A model generated the notes under the pieces. The model saw only the letters and a list, made by a program, of their open reading frames with translations. It did not search any database and was not told where the DNA came from. DNA of 64,000 nucleotides from Hevea brasiliensis. Taxonomy: Eukaryota > Streptophyta > Magnoliopsida > Malpighiales > Euphorbiaceae. The stretch covers positions 48,216,735-48,280,734 of the forward strand of contig NC_079503.1 of the NCBI RefSeq assembly GCF_030052815.1, read 5' to 3'. Below are positions 1-13,169 of the stretch, piece by piece. How positions within the stretch are numbered: position 1 is the stretch's first letter; each line of letters starts with the position of its first letter. The position numbers and the translations under genes were made by a program.

Positions 1-1232
1 GCTCTCATGGCATAGGCTCTGGCAGGTGGTCTGCCCTCAGGCCTCTCTGCTGGCTCAGATGCAAGCCTCTGTGATGGTCCCACTGCCTTAGATTTGCTAG
101 ATTTCCTTCCCCTTTGTGGTGCAGGAGCAGGTCTGTCTGTTTGTGTTGGAGCAGCTGTAGTAGTTCTACATGGAAAGTTCCTCAACTGATGCTCTGTCGA
201 CCCACACCTTAAGCAGGCACCAGTCACTCTCCAACACTCCCCCTTATGCCATTTCAAACAATGTGGACATGCAGAAGATGCTGGGGCTGGTCCCCTGAAC
301 CCCATCCCTAGAGAGCTGCCCACTGATGGTGTGGACTGACCTCTCCTAGGGGTAAATTGTGGCCTGGGCCCCTAAGACTGACCCTGACCTTGTGATTGAC
401 CTGAACTCTGTGCAGGTGGACCCTTGAACTTCTTCCCAGATCCAGGAGATGAACTAGACTGACCCGTGCCCCTCTTCTGCTGTCTCTCTCTTCTGGTCTG
501 CTCATTTATTCTAACCTTTTCAACTTTTATTGCAGCTTCCACTAACTTGGTGAAGTCGGTGATTCCCAAGGCAGTAATAATGATCTTTATGTTGTCATTT
601 AATCCCTCTTCAAATCTCTTACACCTTTCGGCCTCATTAGGGACTATCTCCCTTCCGTAGCGGCTCAATCTGACAAATTCCTTTTCATACTCAGCCATTG
701 TCAACTGTCTCTGCCTCAGGTTAATGAATTCCCTTCTTCTCTCTTCTAGGTATACACTACCCACATATTTCTTCTTGAATTCGGAGAGGAAGAAGTCCCA
801 AGTTATTACTTCTGGCTGTACTTCACTGGACGCCGTATCCCACCATTCATATGCATCATCTTGCAATAGAGATATAGTAGCTTCTAGATTTTGTTCAGGA
901 GTGCAGTGGAGTTGTTTTAAAACTCTGCCTGTTCTGTTCAACCAATTTTCGGCTGCAATAGAATCATCTTCTCTCTTGCCAAAGAAGTCCACTGCTCCAA
1001 ATTTTCTTAGTCTTTTCAGGTGTGATTTCTGCTGTGGAGGTGGTGGTGCTGGCATTACCCCAGCCATTTGTTTGAAGAATTTGGCCATTTTCTAGAACAT
1101 GGCCTGTGGAGGCTGAGCAGGCTCTGCTTGAGCTGGCGGAGTAGGTTCTCCCTCACCCCCAGTCTCAGCTACTACAGGTGGAGCATGACTCTCCACTTCT
1201 TCCTCAACTGCTCTCTGTGATGTAAGGTCCAT
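1..1232 (-). pseudogene. Ty3/gypsy gag (element A), broken and cut by the window edge
   Basis: Capsid/nucleocapsid polyprotein of a gypsy retrotransposon, read right to left. The likely start is the ATG at 1232 (MDLTSQRAVEEEVESH), giving an acidic, proline-rich N-terminus. An amber codon at 1092-1094 precedes MAKFFKQMAGVM, where related copies have Gln. The retrotransposon-gag capsid domain follows (about 1050-520), with LQDDAYEWW, FKKKYV and RFEEGLND as landmarks. A second amber at about 369-371 again sits where a Gln codon is expected. Beyond it are an SSG/Q-rich linker and a zinc-knuckle region at about 180-275: CPHCLKWHKGEC, then CLRCGSTEHQ with an irregular last ligand. The C-terminus RPPARAYAMRA resembles the usual approach to protease, so PR-RT-IN lie left of the window. 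Both stops are CAG-to-TAG type. The domain call is firm; Tekay/Del-like lineage is inference. Confidence 0.85.
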
Positions 1233-1342
1233 ATCCAATTCAAAATAACAAAGACAAACAGATCTGCATTAATGTCACCTCAACTCTTACAAATGCGATG
1301 CATGGCATGGACTCAATCTAGGACCAGAAACGCCTAAACCGT

Positions 1343-1354
1343 GCTCTGATACCA
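1343..1354 (-). other. Primer binding site of element A (tRNA-iMet)
   Basis: TGGTATCAGAGC on the minus strand, complementary to the 3' end of plant initiator Met tRNA. It is separated from the LTR end by the 5-nt spacer at 1355-1359 and lies just upstream of gag, as expected for minus-strand priming. It fixes element orientation and the LTR edge. Confidence 0.9.
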
Positions 1355-1359
1355 CTAAA

Positions 1360-4353
1360 TGTGATACCCCTTACCCGTCTACAGTATATCTGAGTAAGAT
1401 ATGTCACACGGTGTACCGGAACACTCTATTTTATCTTAATCATTTTTATTTTTCCTTAATTAATTTTTATCATAGTTTGAATATAACTTGCGAAATATAA
1501 TTCATTTAAGTCATTTATTGAAATTATAATTTATTTGAGGTTCTGAAAATTTTATAGAAAATCCCAGTGTATCTGGCTAAAAATGGAAAAGCATTCTTGA
1601 ACCTATGAAAAACACTTCCAATAATCATTTCCAATCAATCCCAAACTCCATTTCATTAACAAAATCTCAATATGTTTTTCAACAACATTTCGATTTCTCA
1701 ATCATTCATCTCATATGATAATCATGTAAAAGTCATAAATAAATATTCACTTTTTCATTCACAAACACAATTTCCACTATATACATTAATACCAAAATAC
1801 ATTACATAAGTTTCAATTACATATGAGAAAATAAAAGTTAGTTACAAAATACCAAAATGAAACCGAGTGTCCTACCAATGCACTGAAGATGGTGAGGTGA
1901 CACGGACACTATGCAGAGCTGTAGGAGGTCTCACCCAGTCTATGGTCTACTGGGCTCTCGATCAGTATCTCCAGAACCTACGCGTGGCAAAAGCAACGCG
2001 CTAAGCAATAATGCTTAGTGGTGCCAATAATAGAATAAAAAGAAATAACATAAAATAAATATGCTGTGAATGTATTGATATCGCATTGCAAATAAATTTT
2101 CGTTGAGTATTTGTATATTTACTTATTTTGTACTTGTTATATTCATTATTTTATTAAATTTATCTACTTTCATTTTTGGTTGCCCAAGTAACCTATACTG
2201 GACGATTGGACTGGATAAACGGGTAAACTGGCACTGGGTATCAAGTACCTCGGGCCGTCACACCATCGGTCACATATGTATCTCCCGGTGTGCAACAGAA
2301 CAGCTAATAAGCTGTAATAACATCAAGCACAAGGCCAAATCTCAACACAATGTCAGAATGGCTAAAAGCCATGAAATCACAGAATGGCATAATGCCATGT
2401 GCAGTACTGCTAACTGAACCCTATTGGCATGCCAAACTATCTAAACCAATCTTGTTAGGTATACTAGGGCATTTGACACTTTTAAGTTTTACAATTTTTG
2501 AATTTCAAGTTTTGGTGTTACTATTCCCTTCATTAGTCAACAAAAATGTTGACTTTTGCATGAACAATAGGTACATTGGTTTTAACACTCCCAACATACC
2601 ACATTTTGCATTCAAAATTTGTTGGTATTGGTTACCAATACCATTTCTAAGCTTAAAGTTAATTGAGCAAAATTTTCAGTTTTCATACCTTATATTTACT
2701 ATTCTATTAGTTACCGTTGCAGTGGGAATTTGGAAAAATGATAAACATGAAAGTTGTTCCTTATTTTGTCTAGTTGAATTTCGTTTTTTGAATCACTCCA
2801 TTTGGAGTTTTGCATCTCAAGTTATGGTCCAAAAACCACAACTGGCCGGATTGGAATTTTTCTGGACTGACCATATCTATAGTGCAGTGAATAGTGACTG
2901 CAACTCCCTTGTTGGATAGGTTCTTGTCATAATTTAGGGTGGGTTCCTTCATGAAAGTTGTTGGTCTATATCTTAGCTTGTTTCTGGTAAAATTTCAGGT
3001 CAATTGGGCCATTCTACACTGAGTTATGGCTAAATGAATAATTACTGTTCATTTGGTCATTCTGCAGAGACAGATTGCAGGACACCCGGATTGGGGCAAG
3101 CTTTTGGTCCACTTGGTTTAGTCTTATGGGCATGGTTTCTTCACCAAAGTTGTGTCATTATGTGTCTAGTTTCATTTCCAATTGGCCAAACACCAATTGA
3201 ACCTACACAGCCCAAGTTATGGCTGTCCAACCAGGCTGGACTCACATCCAAACCTGCAGGTCACACAAGGCAGCCCACCCAAACTCAAATCCCAAGCTAC
3301 AACTCACTTCATTTCCTCCTCCCACATATTCAAATGGTCACTAATTGACCATTACAAGGTTAATAAACCATCACATGAGAAAACCCTAGAATTGTTTAAG
3401 TGTCCAATTTTTCTAGTTCCATATATACATTTCACTTGCACTTAAATGTTTAAACACTCATCTCATGTCAAGGCAGCTCACATACCATTTTGTTTCAAGG
3501 AAATTCATGAAACCCTTAACATCCCTAAGCTGCAGAAATTGTATAGATAAATACACATAAACTATATTATGTTTATATGACAATTTCCACTTGACTCATG
3601 CCCTTAAACATGAATTAAGCAAGAAAATGAGGAGATTGGACACTAACCTTGTGAGCAGAATTTTTCCACTCAAAATTCCTTCACTTTCTTTGGCTTTCTT
3701 GGCAGCCAAACACTTGCTCAAGATGTAGAGACAAATTTTATAGAAGTGGACTTAGGGTTTTAAGTGAGATTTGGGTGGGTTATAAAGCTTTGGTAAGCTT
3801 TCTATTGTGGAATGGGTATGGAGTTTGAGAGCTACGGGTGAGTTTTGTGAAGGTGATGGCTGCTGGATTTTTATGAGCTTTCGCTGTATTCTTATCCATA
3901 TTTTATTAGTTAATTTAAGTGTTGATTAAATATGATTGGTGGGTAAGTGTTTAATGACATCATATATCTCCGTTTGGCTTAACTGGCCAAAATTGTCTGT
4001 ACCGATTGAAAAATTTTTCTAAATATTTTCTTAGCATTCTAATGCCATAAGAACCTCAATAACCCTTCTCTGGAGTCCTAAAAATTATTTTATGAATTTT
4101 TTCCCTAGGTCTAGGGCTCCTAGTTGCGAGAACCGCAACTTCCTACTAGGTTACCCATCGCTTGGGCATCGACTCATTTAACTTGGTTGTATTTTATTTC
4201 TAAAATTTTTTCTAAATTTTTCTTATTAATATTTGAGTTAATTATAGTTCCTCACTTTAGTTTAAATATTTTTCCGGACGTTCTAGTTGTCCGGACCGAT
4301 ACTGGTCACCGGAACAGTAGAATGTACGGAGTTGCTACAGGGAGTGTGTTACA
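1360..4353 (-). mobile_element. 5' LTR of gypsy element A (group 1)
   Basis: An LTR of about 3.0 kb running from the TG at 1360 (plus-strand reading) to CA at 4353. Its sense 5' end (TGTAACACACTCCC) is at the right, and the sense 3' end abuts the primer site. It is homologous throughout to LTR P (61087 on) and, in opposite orientation, to solo LTR B' (39775-44274). It contains the double hairpin at 1981-2018, palindrome TTGGCATGCCAA at 2424-2435, short GGCTAAAAGCC-type palindromes at about 2356-2400, GTCAAC/GTTGAC at about 2537-2554, and a weakened CCAATTGG dyad at 3176-3202. The plus-strand frames of 104-189 codons inside it are antisense to the LTR and have no recognised domain. The element landed in LTR C; the right flank is GTACA, and the partner duplication is off-window. 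Confidence 0.88.
1981..2018 (-). other. Double hairpin of LTR A
   Basis: Sense order is hairpin 1 (CTAAGCA-4 nt-TGCTTAG, 2001-2018) and hairpin 2 (CGCGT-10 nt-ACGCG, 1981-2000), then AGGT. Hairpin 1 follows a slightly altered GGCACCACT box. Confidence 0.8.
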
Positions 4354-7310
4354 GTACACACCACAATAATGAATCTTTCGAAAGGGCCATAACATAAAAC
4401 TTAGATCTAACCTCTAATAAGAGGAGAATCTTAGCCTGTGCACGTACCATGGTAATCAAAACACAACTAACTCCATTGTCTTCTCAATAAATGAGAGAGA
4501 CGGGTAAGAACCTAGTCAAGCATCTATAATGAGATATAAAACAATATCACAATCCTTTTAGTAAGCAAAAATCACAATACAATTCTATTCAAAGTCAATT
4601 CCAATATCCAATAATTTTTATGCTCATCATCATTCAAATCATAAATTTGTATTTTTCCATGCAAATTGCCCATCATAATTCAAAACATGCTCTATCACAA
4701 TTTTCTAAAACATAATTTATTCAATCCACAACAATGCTTAATACTTGTGGAAATACCATTTCACAAAGCTAAATTCATATATACTATAACAATTTTAATA
4801 ATCATTGAATTAAATCCAATGCTTGTTAAACATAATACATAAGAAAAACATGTCATTTAATCATATGAAAATTTAGAACAAAATCAGTTAAAAACTAGTT
4901 GCGCACAAACCTGATTCGAGTCGCTCCTAGGCCTTGACTCAGTGTTCTTTATGCTTCTCAATATCCTTATCAACTGAAACACACAATTTAAAGTGTTTCA
5001 ATACTCAATGAATTTGTTTCCAACCATAAAATCCAATATCTAAATTTTCTTGGTACTATTCCCTTCAATTCATTTCATTAGTCAACTTATAATGTTGACC
5101 CTCGATGCACTCTAGGTGAATTAGGTTTAATGTTACCAATATGTCACATTTTATAGCTTTTTAGTTGGTATATGTTACCAATTTTATTTCCAAGTTTATT
5201 GCATTTTATTGCAATTTACTGGATTTCGGTATACTATTTTGACCTAGCCAGACGACCTAGTTCCCTTGGTTTTCGGGTTTCAGTCCAAACTACAAACTTG
5301 TAGGTCTATGTCTTATTGCATGCAGGGAAAAATTTTAGATCATTCTGAGTTTTGTAGACCAAGATATGGTCAATATACCAATACTAGACAGAATGCACTA
5401 AAATGGTAGGCTTAGGTCATTTTTAGGTCACTTTTAGTTCGGCCAGTTTTAGTACCTAAACTTGTGCAAGCTATTTGGCTTGGTTATGTCCATTTCTGGG
5501 CTTTGTTGTCCTCATAAGAATTGTAGATATATGTCTAAACTATTCATGGTAAAAATTTTAGGTCATTTGGACCTGTTTTGTGTAAGTTATGGTCAAAACA
5601 CTAATTGCTGCCCAAATGGTCAATCTTCAGGCTTTCAAGTCACTAATCCAGATTTGGTCATTTTTAAGATTAGTTTCTAGGCAGAATTTTGGCAATATTT
5701 CTGCATGAAAGTTGGCCTATTTGGTGTCTAGTTTCACCCTCCATTGGCCTCATACCAATTGGGTTCACAGTTTTGCACTTATGACCTAATATAAGTGCTG
5801 CCAATATACACAACCTGCACAAGACAATTACACTTCCAATTTGACATTCCTCCTCCTCCTCATGACTTCATTATTTATTCATAGCACTTCTACAAATACT
5901 AAACACAATTCTAGCAAGCATATTGGGCAAAACACTCAAGTGCTCAATGTGCACAATTCACCATTAAAGTCCAACATTCACATCCACCCAAATTCAATGT
6001 ACATCAACACTTATTTTACACATACACTTCCATGGCAATTATACAAACTACCCACAATTCAACACCATCATATTTCATTAATAAACTTCATATTTACACA
6101 CACAAATTCATGATATTATAGGCTTCCAAATATGGCAATTTGTCAAAGCATCAAGGTCCCATTTCAAACCCTTAATTCAAGCACTAACATGCACATACTT
6201 GAACATTAACCTACTACCACTTCTATTTAAGTTAATCAACCTTAATTCCCATCAAATACATATAAGAATAAGTCACTAACCATGCATTTTCATGGCTGTC
6301 AAAACTAAGGTTCACCAATACTCATCATTTCTTCAATTTTTCATAGCAATTCAACTTACCTAAAGCTCAACACAAGGATTAGTGAATGTACATGGAAATA
6401 TTAAGCACTAACCTCAACTTGAGCTTCACAAATCCATGGAATTTCCTCTCTTTTTTGCTGCCCACATACTTCCCATGGTGTGAAGGCCACTTTTAATGAA
6501 GGGAGTTTGAAGAAATGTGGCTTGAATCATGGTAGATTTGAGCTTATGCATGAATGGCCATGGAGGAAACTTGGAAGAACATTTGGCCATGGAAGAACTT
6601 GAGAAAGCAATTCGGCAAAGTGAAAAAAATGAGGAAGAAAGTGAATTTACATGCTGTCCACTTGGTTTTATATGTCCACTAATCCCACTTAGTGGAGCAC
6701 TAACCATAAATTAATTATTTAATTAGTTAAAGTTCCATAATTTGCACATTTGCCTCATTTCTTTCACTATTTAAATAATGTACCACATTTTTATTTTTCA
6801 TGACATTTTCAAAGTGTAATACCACTTATTTTTAATGGACATTGAGGTCAAAAGTCAACTCTAGGTGTCAAATGACCACAATGCCCCTATTCGTGTTGTA
6901 TTCTCGATTTTTCGATAACACCGAGTTTTGTCGTTTTCTCGATTTCTCGTTTTTCTTTGTATTAATTAATTAATTTTTCTTTGATATTTCTAATGACATT
7001 TATACTTCAATAAGTCTTTAATTATGTCTTGAAACTAAATTTTGAGGGTTCCCTGCAGTCCTAGGGTCGGCTATTGCCTGTGCCGTAACTTCCCCGTGCA
7101 GTCACCCATCACTGCGGTGCTAGCTCGTTTAACTTAGTTTCATTTCATTGATATTATTTTTCCTTTGTTTTTTTTGTATTTTCCTCTATTGTATTTCACT
7201 ATCTTATATCTCCACACTAATATTTAAATATAATTCCAAGCATCCTAGCTATCTGGACAGACATTGTAACCAGAATAGTAGAACGCACTATTGAACATAG
7301 GGGTGTTACA
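4354..7310 (-). mobile_element. Truncated gypsy LTR C (group 2)
   Basis: Minus-strand LTR whose 5' end (TGTAACACCCC) is at 7310. It aligns along its length with E1, E2, E3 and N; for example, the segment at 4375-4460 is the reverse complement of that at about 22980-23060. Roughly the last 1 kb of the LTR is missing because element A inserted at 4353/4354, so that remainder should lie left of the window beyond A. Near 6540-6600 the sense strand has two ATGGCC boxes and at about 6660-6680 an ATATAAAA TATA-like box. A degenerate CCAATTGG dyad is at about 5739-5763. C sits in the integrase region of copia D. Solo or full-length origin cannot be decided. Confidence 0.82.
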
Positions 7311-9190
7311 CTGATTTCGATGGAATCCTATACAGAATATGCAAAGATGATTCTAATGCAAATCCCTAAAAGGAGATTGGCATATCAGTATAGCTCATCA
7401 TACTATGTACCATATCTAATAGGGTATGATTTCTCCTTTCAAATACACCATTCAGCTGTGGCGTTCCTAGAGGAGTCAACTAGGAAACAATGCCATGCTC
7501 TTCCAAGTATGCATCAAATTTAGCACTTAAGTATTCACCTCCACAATCTAATCGAAGAGTTTTAATACTTTTTTCTGTTTGATTTTCTACTTCAGATTTA
7601 AATTCTTTGAACTTGTCAAAGGATTCATGTTTGTATTTCATCAAATACAAATACCCCAACCTTGATTTATCATTAGTAAAGGTAATAGAGTAATGAAAAC
7701 CTCTAGCCATTTCCTTAAATGGACCACATACATCACTATGTATTAGCTCCAAAATATTTTCAGCTCTTACTCCTTGTCCAATAAAGGGTGATCTAGTCAT
7801 TTTTCCTTAAAGGGAGGATTTACAAGTTGGAGTAGGTTCATAACCCAATGAGGATAAAATCCACATTTTCTTCAATTTTGCAATCCTATCTTCTGCAACA
7901 TGACCTATTCTTAAGTTTCAAATATATTTTGAACTTGAGTTGATTTTCATCATGGCATTGCATTCATTTAGATTGCTTGCATTCAATTTGTGTTTATGAT
8001 TATTATCCAAATAATAAAGACCATCATGCATATAACTTGAGCCAACATATTTATTTCCAAAATAAATATTGCAAACATCATTTGTGAACTGAAATTCATA
8101 ACCATTTCTAGTCAAACTAGATATAGAAATGATGTTCTTAAAAGCATCAGGTACATACAAAATATTATTCAAACTCAAAACATGCCCACACACGTAAAAA
8201 GATTTAGATCCTATGGCTAAAGCTTCAACAGTTGAGCCATCGCCAATCCGGAGTCTAACATTTCTAGCATGCAAGCTGCTACTGTTTGCTAGTTTTTGCA
8301 CATCATAAGAAATGTGAGAACTGACTCCAGTATCTAAAACCCAAGCTGTAGATGAACTATGAGCATCATCAGCATCTAAATAACAAGATATAGACATACC
8401 TTCTGAAGGTGTATCCTTCTTGTCCTTCAGAGAAGCAAGATACTCTGGGCAGTTCCTTTTCCAGTGCTCATCCTTCTGGTAGTGGAAACACTTTCCTTTG
8501 CCTCTATCAGCTTTGGTCTTCCCTTTCTATTTGGCTATCTTCTTGGAAGGTCCTGGAACTTGAGGTTTCCTTTTCTTATTGTCCTTCTTCTTGTTGGACT
8601 TTCCAGTAGAATAAGATGCAATCAAAGCTACCTCTTTTCCTTTATTGCCCGACATATTCTTTTGGGCAATAACAATCATGTTAAGTAAACTAGCCAAGGT
8701 GTATTCCTACTTAGTCATATGGAAATTTGTCACAAAATTTCCAAATGACTCAGGTAGGGACTAAAGGATCAAATCCATCTGCAGTTGGAAATCCATGTTA
8801 AAGTCAAGATGTTTCAGCTGCTCCATAAGCCGAATCATCTTGTGGACATGATCCCCAACATTTTGTCCCTCAAACATCCTCATTCGGAATAGCTACTTAG
8901 ACATCTCATATCTAGCATTCCTGCTATGCTCACCATACAACTCTTGCAGGTGAAGGAGGATCTCACTTGCACTTTGCATATTTTCATGCTGCTTTTGTAA
9001 CTCATTACTCATAGAAACAAGCATGTAACATTTGGCTCTCATATCATGCTCCTTCCACTTGTCCAAAGTATCATGTTTCTCTTGAGTGGCCTCTGAAGGT
9101 AAGGGACCAGGAACCTTTGAGTCTAGAATATATCCAATACATTGTAGGTTCAAGATAAGTTTTAAATTTCTTAGCCAATTAGAAAGATTA
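7311..9190 (-). pseudogene. Ty1/copia gag-protease-integrase fragment (element D)
   Basis: Minus-strand copia polyprotein interrupted on both sides by younger LTRs. From right to left: gag UBN2-like region (LSNWLRNLKLILNLQ, about 9190-8500); zinc knuckle at about 8455-8495 with its second Cys replaced by Tyr (CFHYQKDEHWKRNC); protease at about 8380-8300 with intact AWVLDTGVSSHI; GAG-pre-integrase; integrase start (KMTRSPFIGQG, HSDVCGPFKEMARG) to about 7480. Several in-frame stops occur, one just before GKMTRSPF where copia K has Gln. The second Cys of the integrase zinc module is Ser. Integration of LTR C at 7310/7311 cuts integrase; RT, RNase H and the 3' LTR lie left of the window. The gag N-terminus continues at 13094-13169 beyond solo LTR F. 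Non-functional. Confidence 0.88.
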
Positions 9191-12100
9191 TGTAACATCC
9201 CTATTTGCATAGCCTGGTATATTTTACTATTCCGGTGACTGGTATCAGTCCGGACAATTAAGGGGATTAGAATCACATCTAAGACAACTACATAAGCCCT
9301 GAACGCAAATAATTAGTAATTGCCAAATAGTTAGGTATAAAGAAGAAAAACAAAGCATAAAAAGTTAAATGAGCCAGGAGTCACAGCGTTGGGTGACCTT
9401 CCCGGGAAATGACTACGAGGTCAATCGTAACCCGAATTCTGAACCAGAAAATGTGACACCGCGGTCCTTAGGACTATTGCAAATACAGTGGAAAAGAGAA
9501 AATCACATAAAAGAATTTTTAAGCAGGTCAAATATTAGGTCAGGGATACGGAAGAAATATTGAATAACTTGCAAACCATATCAAATCAGTGAGGAGCAAC
9601 TTAGTCAATTCACCCCTAGAGCTGACTCTTGACCTAACTGTCCAATAAAATTGAAAAAATGAAAATTTCAGAATATAGAATTAAATTAAAGGAGAATGGA
9701 AAAAATAAAAGAAAAAGAAAAGAAAAGAGAATAAAGGATTAATGACATCATCATGATGATGCCAAAATGAGGTCATAATTAATTATACTTTAATTAATTA
9801 AATTGACTAAATCAATGTTGGGATAAATACCAATAAATACCAATAAATAACAAAATGAAAGAAAATAATTTGTAGTCTACTTCTTCAACACATGCCGCCT
9901 CCTCTCTCTCTCTTGTTTCCCTCTCAATTCCACCATGGGAGCTTATTTTTTAAGCTTTCTAAACCCTAATTTCAACCTTAAATTCCCTATTTTCTTTGAA
10001 GAAAATTAGTAATTGAGCTTTTGTAAGAAGTGTAGAAGAAGGAAGTGGAGAAATTGGAGAAGAATTAAGAGGATTGGAATTCATCAAGTGAGGTAAGTAA
10101 TTCTCTCCCTTTAAATTGAATTATAATTGTAGAATTGAAGTGAATGAGTATAATTAACTTAGGAAAATTGAAACAAAATGACAAAAAATGGACTATAGGG
10201 AATTTCGGCCTACATGATGAAAGGTTAGGGTGTGTGATATATAATGGAATTAAAGGTGAACATGAGCTTGAATGAGTTGATTGATCATGTTTATATGCTT
10301 TGATTTAGTGAGATGTAACAATTAGTGAATTAGGGTTCTTGGCACTTAGGGTTTGGGAGAAAAATTATAGAAAATGGTCAATTAATGCAAATGACCTTAC
10401 TTGAGTTGAGAAATGGTCAATTGTGACAATTTTTGGTGTGTGTGAATTGATAGAACCAAGTTACAATTCAGATTGGTTAGGGTCAGTACGCTGACAGCTT
10501 GACCTAGGTCCCTTTCAGGGACCAAAAATGAAAATTTACCAGCCCAATTGGTGTGAGGCTAATTGGGAATGAAACTAGACACAAATCGGACCATTTTTCA
10601 TTAAGGAATCATGCACAGAAAATGACCATAACTTAGTGAACAATTAGGCCAAATCTGGATTTGGGCACACTACCCTGTACAAAAATGGCCAAATGCACAG
10701 TAGTTACTTAAATGACCATAACTTGGTCTAGGAAGGTCTAAATGACCTGAATTTTTTACCGATGGAAATCTGAGACATAGCACTACAACTTTTATGAAGA
10801 ACACAAACCCAAATTCTGACCATAACCTATCCAAAAAGTCACCTGCATTCAGCACACTAAAATTGCCAGTATCCAGAAAATGCCCAGAATTCTGGGTGAT
10901 ACTAAATCCGGCCAGCCTTAGGAAAATAGGCATAACTTGGGCTAAAAAACTCCAAGTGGAGTGATTCAAAAAGGGAATTAAAGCTAAGACAATAAGGAAC
11001 AACTTTGATGGAGGACACTCAGCCTAATTCTTAGAGTAATTAGACAAATGGAATAGTAGAAAATAGGGGACTAAAACTGAAAAATTGTAATTTCTCTTAG
11101 GAGACTTAGAAATTGAATTGGCAATCAATGCTAACAAAATTGACACCCAAAATGTGGTATATGGATACAATTAGAACTAATAAACCTATTAAGTATAGAA
11201 AAGTCAATATTTTGACTTGAATAGTGCCATGAATAGTGCCACTATACATAAAAATATGAAAGACCCAAAATTTATAAACCGTAATAGGTAGGATAAGTCT
11301 GCAAAGAAATTATTGGAATTTAAGTATTAGAAATGGATATTGAAGCACTTAAATTTATGTATTTCAGTTGGAAAGGGATCTTCGAAGGAGAAACGAAAGT
11401 TTGAGTAAATTGAGTCGATAAAAGAGGTTTGTGCACAATTAGTTTTTAATTGAATTTATTTTGAATATTTTACGTAATTAAATGACTTTATTTTTCCTTA
11501 TGCACTATGTTTATCAATTATGGGATTTATTTCAATGATTATTGAAATTGGTATAGCAAGCATGAGTTTAGTTTTATGAAATATTATTTCAACAATTATT
11601 GAATATTGTTTTGGACTGGATAAATTATGTTTGGAAAATTGCGTTGGAATAATGTTTTGAATTGTGACGAGCAATTTGCATCAATAAGATATAAAATTTT
11701 GTTTTGGATTGTGATTAGCATAAAAAAATTATGGAATATTGGAATTGATCTTGAATTAATATTGTGTTATGATTTATGCTCACAAAAAGGACAAAGAAAT
11801 GCATGATATGGTTTTATATCTCATTATAGATGCTTGACTAGGTTATTACCCGTCTCCCTTATTTGTTGAGGAGACAATGGAGTAAGCTTTGTTTTGTTTT
11901 GAATACCATGGTATGTGCACAGGCTTAGATTCTCCTCTTATTAGAGGTTAGATCTAAGTTTTTTTTTATTGGCTCGTCAGAAGTTTCATTAGTGTGTTGA
12001 GTACTGTGCACGATGATTCGACCTCCCCGACCATAGGGAGTTAGAATCGCCCCCAAAGATGGGATTGGTCTTGCATAGTTAGTGAGATAAAGAATGGGTT

Positions 12101-13093
12101 TTGATTGATAAGAAATTGTGATTTTAAATGAGATTGTGCACAAATGATTTTGTTAAAATAATTATTTATTTCCATAATTGCAGGAATTATTTTTATTGTT
12201 CAGTTGTGATTTGACAAATTGAAATTTTGATCAAGGTTATTTTAACAAGAGACTGTTATTATTGGCAATGAAAATTTTGGCATTTGAGAATTCGTTAAAT
12301 TTTGAGATTTCAAAATTTTTGGTATAATTATTATCAATGTATATTGTATTACATTTTAAATTATAGTTGTGCACTATTGAGTTCACCATTCAGCGATAGC
12401 TTTGCATGCTATTGCAGGTGAGAATAGAGATAGAGCAGTTAGTGAGATTCCTACAGCTGCACCTTGAAGACTGCTTATGACTAGCCTCGGGTATATTATA
12501 GGTATACCCTTGTATATTAGATTTTGATTATGCATGTAAATATATGTGTGTAAATTATTTGAGCAGATGTATAAAACTTTTGAAATGTTATTTTGGATGT
12601 GTAATGGAAATGCAAATTTAGTTGTAACAATAATTTTAGTACCTTAATGAATGTATTATTTACTTTCTTCTGGAAATTGAAAATTGTGGACAGTTTCTTT
12701 TATGATGAGTTTGGCTTGATAAGTGAATTGAATTGATTGTGATGAATGAGGATATGAAAATGAGTGTATTGGAGTTGTGGTTGTTTTGAAAACATTGGGA
12801 GTGTATTTTTTTACAGGTTTTACGTTTGGTTTTCTTAAAATACAGACGACACTCTACCGAATTTTTTTTAAAATTTTTGGAAACTTTTAGTTGATTGAAA
12901 ATTTGATATGTGGTTTATCTTCAAATAAAAGTTTTTAATTCCTACCAAAAGTGCTCGCCACCTTTGAAAAGTAAGGAAATTGTTTTAAAATCTCTTGTAG
13001 TTTATTTAATGGGTTACCGGTAGACGAAGTACGATAATTCATTAGATGTACTACAAGATCATGTTACATCTTACTGAGGGGTAGGGTATGACA
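9191..13093 (+). mobile_element. Solo gypsy LTR F (group 2), TSD GATTA
   Basis: A 3.9 kb LTR, TGTAACATCCC to GGGTATGACA, flanked by a perfect 5-bp duplication GATTA (9186-9190 and 13094-13098). It splits the gag gene of copia D. No primer site, gag or polypurine tract adjoins it, so it is a solo LTR. It carries the CCAATTGG dyad at 10543-10567, the double-hairpin module at about 12370-12418, ACTCCAAGTGGAGT at about 10948, a splice-donor-like AGGTAAGTAA at 10091-10100 and TTACAGG at 12811-12817. The 110-codon minus-strand frame at 10670-11002 is antisense LTR sequence and shares its FLNHS peptide with frames in other LTRs because the underlying DNA is conserved, so I do not call it a gene. Confidence 0.92.
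12370..12418 (+). other. Double hairpin of LTR F
   Basis: After TGCACTAT the first stem is weak (TTGAG / TTCAG). The second, GCGATAGC / GCTATTGC (12393-12415), pairs throughout if one G-U is allowed, and CAGGTG follows. Confidence 0.6.
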
Positions 13094-13169
13094 GATTAGG
13101 TCCCGTCAATCAATTGTGATCAAGTATGCTTGCAAGGATATTGGATGGTGGTGGTTGTTGTGTGCTCAT
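13094..13169 (-). pseudogene. N-terminus of copia D gag
   Basis: Continuation of the copia D gag beyond LTR F. It starts at the ATG whose first base is 13169 (MSTQQPPPSNILASILDHN), then TGA, then LTGPN. Removing F brings this directly in front of LSNWLRN at 9190. The internal TGA stands at a position that copia G fills with Arg (ENRLTGPN), consistent with a CGA-to-TGA transition. GATTA at 13094-13098 is the duplicated target. Confidence 0.82.

Noticed and set aside
466..1095. Plus-strand frames over element A gag
   Set aside because: Shadows of the minus-strand gag, which has clear capsid motifs.
2350..2919. 189-codon plus-strand frame in LTR A, with similar frames at 41563-42045 (minus, in B') and 62031-62291 (in P)
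   Set aside because: All are antisense to the LTR, have no recognisable domain, and are similar because the LTR DNA is similar. The P copy stops early and peptides such as FLNHS recur wherever the ACTCCAAATGGAGT module is present. A Ka/Ks test over many copies would be needed to revive it.
3034..3348. Antisense frame with GLG..FGPLGLVLWAWFL, also at 40960-41301 and 62664-63014
   Set aside because: Same reasoning: it lies over a conserved nucleotide module including the CCAATTGG dyad. No start-site context, no domain, length varies freely.
8409..8688. Plus-strand frames with hydrophobic stretches (SFASISFGLPFLFGYLLG), resembling a membrane protein
   Set aside because: Reverse complement of the Lys-rich gag linker of copia D; the hydrophobic look comes from antisense Lys codons.
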